From Silene noctiflora (taxonomy: Eukaryota > Streptophyta > Magnoliopsida > Caryophyllales > Caryophyllaceae): DNA of 22,436 nucleotides. Shown here piece after piece: positions 18,705 through 22,436 of the stretch (positions are counted from its first letter, which is position 1; every line of letters starts with the position of its first letter). Under the pieces are notes generated by a model. The model was not told where the DNA came from. It was given only the letters and a program-made list of their open reading frames with translations, and did no database searches. The stretch lies in assembly GCA_009801015.1 (NCBI GenBank), contig VHZZ01008826.1, positions 40,046 to 62,481 on the forward strand, in the 5' to 3' direction. A program made the translations under genes and the position numbers.

Positions 18705-19377
18705 GTATATAGTTTGCGAGGTGCGTCCTCGGCTGAGTGGAGTCATTTTCGGGAATGGCTTCATGCCCTTGTTCGCCCCTTGTGGTTCCCGTCACAAGGG
18801 GGATGTGCACATTAAGATCATTGGGTTATTCGCTCTATGGTGTTGAGCGGGGCTTAGGTGGTAAGGCTGCGGTCCCCACTGGCGGAGTGGATTACCTGTT
18901 GCGATGGGTAATCTAGCAGAGCTAAACACTTGATGTGTAGTCAGGTGATTGGAGAGTTGTGGAGTTTGGAGAAATGTGATATTGTCTTATTATGGTCTTA
19001 TCTAATTATTCAGTAACTGACCCCGTTTAATTGTTTGTAAACTATGGTGATCCATTCGGGGATGGTGAGCAGTTGATTAGCAGGTACACTTTGAGATAGC
19101 TCGCGGGGCTCGACGGGATGGAGTCATCACTTAGTTTTGATAGCTAGTCTTCCGCTGACTTTTTGTTATATTTTATGATACAGTATTGATAGTTGTTTTT
19201 GGAACAGTTGTAATACTTCAGTTTTAGAGTTCAGTTGTATGACTTTAACAATTATACTTTAAATGTTGTTTCTTTATGGTATCTTTTGATATACTATACC
19301 TCAGGCAACCGAGATGTTCACATCTCCATATGCTAGGGTGATCTTGGTAAGACACCTTGGTGTGTGGGGGTGTTACA

Positions 19378-19382
19378 AATTC
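19378..19382. other. Target-site duplication AATTC, right
   Basis: Second copy of the 5-bp duplication, immediately after the TTACA end of the 3' LTR and continuing into ATTAACC, as in the empty site at 5567. Confidence 0.95.
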
Positions 19383-19805
19383 ATTAACCAATATCTATTA
19401 CAAATTATTCTAATTATTTATTAATTAGTTAATCATAAGCTAATTACGGAAAATTTACGTAAACTATTATAATTAATTCCCGACTCAACCCAGCAAACAC
19501 AACCACACAAACACTTACACGGTTTAACCGTGTCCCACAACACCCAAAACCACCACCTAAACCACCTAGTCTACCAGCTACTTCCACCCCTTCTACCACT
19601 ATTCTGACCACCCAATAACCGCCATTAACAACCACCATAGCAGGCACCCTACACGCCACCAAGAACTCCCCAAAACTCAAACTATACTCCCATACACGAA
19701 ACCCACAACCCGACATTCCAACCGACACCAACCCCAACTACAACCACCGCCTCGACCACTAGAACCCACCTAGACCACCACCACCGACTACCCGACACCA
19801 CCAGC
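19378..19805 (-). mobile_element. Block C, copy 2, part after the element A insertion
   Basis: Continues the alignment with copy 1 (5567-5990) exactly where 10976 left off. It ends at CACCACCAGC (19805), where the next element begins; in copy 1 the sequence goes on as AACACCACCC. The valine/glycine-rich minus-strand frame across it is a by-product of CCA-rich sequence. Confidence 0.87.
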
Positions 19806-19898
19806 TGTTGGAGTAGGTGTCCTCCACAAAAATGTGTCTACTTAATAAATCTCATATTATAAATAAACTCAGGATATATATATGTGTTTTATACTTGT

Positions 19899-19979
19899 CA
19901 GCTGATCAACGTTAATCGGTGATGATTAGCTAACTAGAGTTTGACTTTACTGTCGTATGACGGCAGTGATCAGCTGATC
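19899..19979. repeat. CAGCTGATCA inverted repeat in the second LTR
   Basis: CAGCTGATCA (19899-19908) pairs with TGATCAGCTG (19967-19976). The right arm lies in GATCAGCTGATC, itself a 12-bp palindrome, and between the arms CTGTCG/CGGCAG forms a smaller hairpin. It sits in U3, upstream of the TATA box, and could be a protein-binding site. Confidence 0.7.
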
Positions 19980-20607
19980 TCTCGAGGTCACTCATATAGG
20001 ATGGAGCCTAAATGGAAAACTATAATTATTTGTATTTGATACTGATAATTAGCTCCTTGAATAATTAGACTAATGTTTAGTCGAGTGAGTTTAATAATGA
20101 CAAGTATATTTTTTATAAATTATACGATAATTGAGTAATAAATATAATATCTTAATTTAATTTAATTAAAGAAGATAAAATTTAGTAATTAAAGGTTAAT
20201 TTACTAAATTTGTATTATTTACTAATAGTGGATTAGTTTTAATATGGTGAGTATTTATTTATTGTGAGGCGGAGGTAATTAGCTATTTAAATTTACAAAG
20301 GGTTGTAAAATTAGCTAATTGGGTTTTATGAGACACATTTTATATTGATAAAATGATTAAATATCACTTAAAAGTTAAGTATACATTAGTTATTAATTTG
20401 TATTGTAAGTGTTAAATAATCGAATTTATATTTAACTATATAAGATAATTAAATAGAGGACTTATAAACATTGCGACAAATGTCGGAAGTCGAAATGGAC
20501 CCGAAAATCCTCATGGGTGCCACCACATGTAATGGTGATAGTCACCATGCATGTCGTTAGGCAAAACACACCATCTTTTGTATCTCATTTGTTTACATTT
20601 TACTCAT

Positions 20608-20615
20608 TATAAATA
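20608..20615 (+). promoter_or_regulatory. TATA box of the second LTR
   Basis: TATAAATA followed by CCCCACTCATTGCA, a strong plant core promoter. It places the U3/R border near 20640. Confidence 0.72.
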
Positions 20616-20822
20616 CCCCACTCATTGCATGTCATTTTTGATGATGGAAAATTGAAGGAAATATATATTTTTTTTCTCTACTCTTCTCATATACTAAAAA
20701 GGACAAATAGTTTGTTCTTTAAAAACTCCAATTTTTCATCTTAAAACTATCTCAAAAATTCACAAAAAATAATATACAACAAATATTATTAGAGTAATAA
20801 TATTTTGTAGTATTATTCAAGC

Positions 20823-20859
20823 TACTACTAATATTATCTAGTTAATAATATTAGTAGTA
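20823..20859. repeat. 15-bp stem hairpin in R/U5
   Basis: TACTACTAATATTAT (20823-20837) is followed after 7 bases by its exact reverse complement (20845-20859). It lies about 210 bases downstream of the TATA box, so it would be in the transcript from both LTRs. Confidence 0.85.
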
Positions 20860-20946
20860 TTTGGGTGAAGTCTTGGGTGCAATCAAGAGGAGGTTTTCTC
20901 CATTGAAAGCTAAGGAAGGAGTGATCATCCAAGCTTGTAAAGTTTC

Positions 20947-20973
20947 ATAAGACAACTATTGTAGTTGTCTTAT
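20947..20973. repeat. 12-bp stem, 3-base loop hairpin in U5
   Basis: ATAAGACAACTA-TTG-TAGTTGTCTTAT is a perfect hairpin with a minimal loop, about 155 bases before the LTR end. Confidence 0.88.
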
Positions 20974-21127
20974 AGCCATTTTAAGCAATGTAAGGAAATT
21001 ACCATCCTTTACTTATTTTTAAACCATCATATTTGCATGCATGTAACTAGATCACATAAAGACTAAATTAATATGTAATTTAGTAACTAATTATAAGAGT
21101 CTAATTAGGGGGTATAGAACTTTCAAG

Positions 21128-21139
21128 TGGTATCGGAGC
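21128..21139 (+). promoter_or_regulatory. Primer binding site of the second element, tRNA-iMet
   Basis: TGGTATCGGAGC, two bases after the LTR end, matches the complement of tRNA-iMet with one mismatch (G for A at position 8). Confidence 0.82.
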
Positions 21140-22436
21140 ACAGTCGTTGCATGCATGTCGATTTTTGGCATTTTTATCGAGTTATAAGATAACTTTATAA
21201 AAACGGAATTTTAGTGTTAAAATTGTTTCAGCATAAAAAATATTTTTTGCATGTATAAATTCCGACCTTAAAATGTTTTTGGTCAAATTTGGTTAATTAT
21301 GGAATTTTTTTGCTAATTAATCATTTATTTCGATTAAAAACCGACTTAATATGCATAAAATTGGTTAATAGTTTAATAGTTAATTAAAAATAGTTTAATA
21401 TTAATTATGGACATAAAAATTTAGTATATTCACACATACATGATTTAATTATGGTAAGTTAAAATTAGAAAATTAATTTGATTAATTTTGCATGATTATT
21501 GATTTTTAATAGTTAAAAATCAATAAAATGTGATTATAATTGTTAAAAATCATTAAAATGAATTTTATGGAATGAGAAATTTCTCTAAGGTTAATTTAAT
21601 GTATTATAAATTGGAGGTAAATTTTAAAAATTAATATGATTAATTTTGCATGTGTATTGGTTTTTATGTGATAAAACCGATCAAATGTAACCATAACTTT
21701 CTCAAAATTTTAATTGGAATTTTTTGGTAATTTTTTTACATTTTTTTGATTCTGGAAAATGTTCCAAAATGTTAGAAATTTTTTATTTTGTAATTTTTGT
21801 AATTTTATATTTAATTTGGAATTAAATCATAAAAGTTGCGAAAAGGGCTATTAATTTTTGTATTTGATACAAAATAAATTTTTGGGCAACATTTTTTGTT
21901 TTTTGAGTTCTTGGAAATGTTCCAGAATAAAAAAAAATTTATTTTCAACTTTTTATTTAATTGGAATTATTTCATAAATGTTTTGTTTAAATGAGTTTTA
22001 ATTAGCAATAATTCATAAAAGGTTATGAAATCATCATGAAATTAGTGAAGATTAATTTTTGAGTCCTAAAACAGATTGGGGAGTTATTTTATGCTTAAAT
22101 TTGATTTAAGTAATAATTTGTGATTTTTAATGGTTAAAAATTGCTTATTTATCCATAATTCCGTGCTTTATATCAAAATGTTGATTAATAGGGTGATTTG
22201 GCATTTTAGGGAATGTTTAAATTTAATTATTATTTTGCATATTTTGAATGAATTTCATTTAAATTTATGTAATTTATTTATGTAATTTGTCTAGTATGGC
22301 CTAGTTAGTTTTAATCGGTATTACCCGTAATATAAGGGAAGACCGATTTGGTTGTATAATTATTGCGATCTCGTATCGCCCGTTTGTAATATTAATAGAT
22401 TTTACTTTATTTTTACAAATGTATAATAGGATTATG
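21140..22436 (+). mobile_element. AT-rich leader of the second element, gag not reached
   Basis: Nearly 1300 bases after the primer site without a coding signature. Diverged repeats are visible with a period near 160 bases: TTGATTAATTTTGCATG-like text near 21479 and ATGATTAATTTTGCATG near 21637, and GGAAAATGTTCC near 21756 with GGAAATGTTCC near 21913. The window ends before any gag frame starts. Confidence 0.6.

Larger units (their letters stand above)
10977..19377 (+). mobile_element. Complete Ty3/gypsy chromovirus, Tekay/Del-like ('A')
   Basis: An 8401-bp LTR retrotransposon with both LTRs, a 5-bp AATTC target duplication, a tRNA-iMet primer site, gag, then protease, RT, RNase H, integrase and a C-terminal chromodomain, and a polypurine tract. 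The pol order (integrase after RNase H) defines Ty3/gypsy, and the chromodomain with GPY motif places it in the chromoviruses; the 3' motif style suggests Tekay/Del. About 13 in-frame stops, about seven frame changes and three altered active sites make it non-autonomous. I count roughly 26 substitutions in the first 385 aligned LTR bases, about 7% divergence, so the insertion is old by plant LTR standards. The clade call is from memory of motifs, not a tree. Confidence 0.93.
18005..19377 (+). repeat. 3' LTR of element A (1373 bp)
   Basis: Runs from TGTAATACC to GGTGTTACA with the canonical TG...CA ends. It aligns with the 5' LTR throughout, with differences in microsatellite length, a short gap near 18610 and many substitutions. 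It is preceded by the polypurine tract and followed directly by the AATTC target duplication. Confidence 0.95.
19806..21125 (+). repeat. 5' LTR of a second element, probably Ty1/copia
   Basis: Starts TGTTGGAGTAGG right at the break in block C and ends CTTTCA two bases before a primer site, giving about 1320 bp with TG...CA ends. A TATA box lies at 20608-20615. The TGTTGG start and overall layout recall Angela-type Ty1/copia LTRs, but no coding domain falls in the window, so the superfamily is not proven. The five bases CCAGC just before it are the predicted target duplication. Two strong hairpins lie in the transcribed half (20823-20859 and 20947-20973). Confidence 0.78.

Noticed and set aside
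21751..21930. Heat-shock-like elements (GGAAATGTTCCAGAA)
   Set aside because: Only one TTCnnGAA pair fits; the rest have the wrong spacing and lie downstream of the promoter.

Overview
This is an intergenic, transposon-filled stretch of a flowering-plant nuclear genome. The evidence is a chromovirus-type Ty3/gypsy retrotransposon with a tRNA-iMet primer site, a plant L1-type LINE with a DUF4283-like ORF1, long AT-rich LTRs and plant-style TATA boxes. I see no intact host gene, no tRNA or rRNA gene, and no bacterial feature. A eudicot is likely; I cannot name the genus from sequence alone.

Layout. 1-2230: non-coding part of a Tat/Athila-like Ty3/gypsy element, minus strand. 2183-2484: scrambled junction with a 27-bp direct repeat and a 27-bp inverted repeat. 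2458-4336: decayed LINE (ORF1 plus endonuclease half of ORF2) lacking its reverse transcriptase and 3' end. 4337-4569: unassigned. 4570 to about 6846: minus-strand LTR-like block ('C', copy 1). 6847-7870: low-complexity sequence with two degenerate tandem arrays. 7871-8185: 3' tail of a plus-strand Ty3/gypsy element 'B', followed by two LTRs of the same family (8186-9490 and 9491-10027), each holding an exact N-joined duplication that looks like an assembly artefact. 10028-10976 and 19378-19805: second copy of C, split by a complete 8.4-kb Tekay/Del-like element 'A' (10977-19377). 19806-22436: 5' LTR, primer site and leader of a probable Ty1/copia element that also cut into C copy 2 and runs off the window.

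Element A is structurally complete: LTRs of 1371 and 1373 bp, a 5-bp AATTC target duplication, primer site, gag, protease, RT, RNase H, integrase, chromodomain and polypurine tract. It is coding-dead, with about 13 in-frame stops, about seven frame changes and altered catalytic residues in protease, RT and RNase H. The integrase DD35E triad survives. C copy 1 is the unoccupied version of its insertion site.

Most worth a second look: (1) a hairpin with an RGGA tetraloop next to a purine tract in three different Ty3/gypsy elements, with covarying stems and an identical 18-nt spacing to the LTR in two of them; (2) a module of four ACTCGATCGAGT-like palindromes spaced about 20 bp, found in each LTR upstream of the TATA box and three more times (period about 112 bp) in the leader of A, with a CCCCGATCGGGG pair at 20-bp spacing in an unrelated element.
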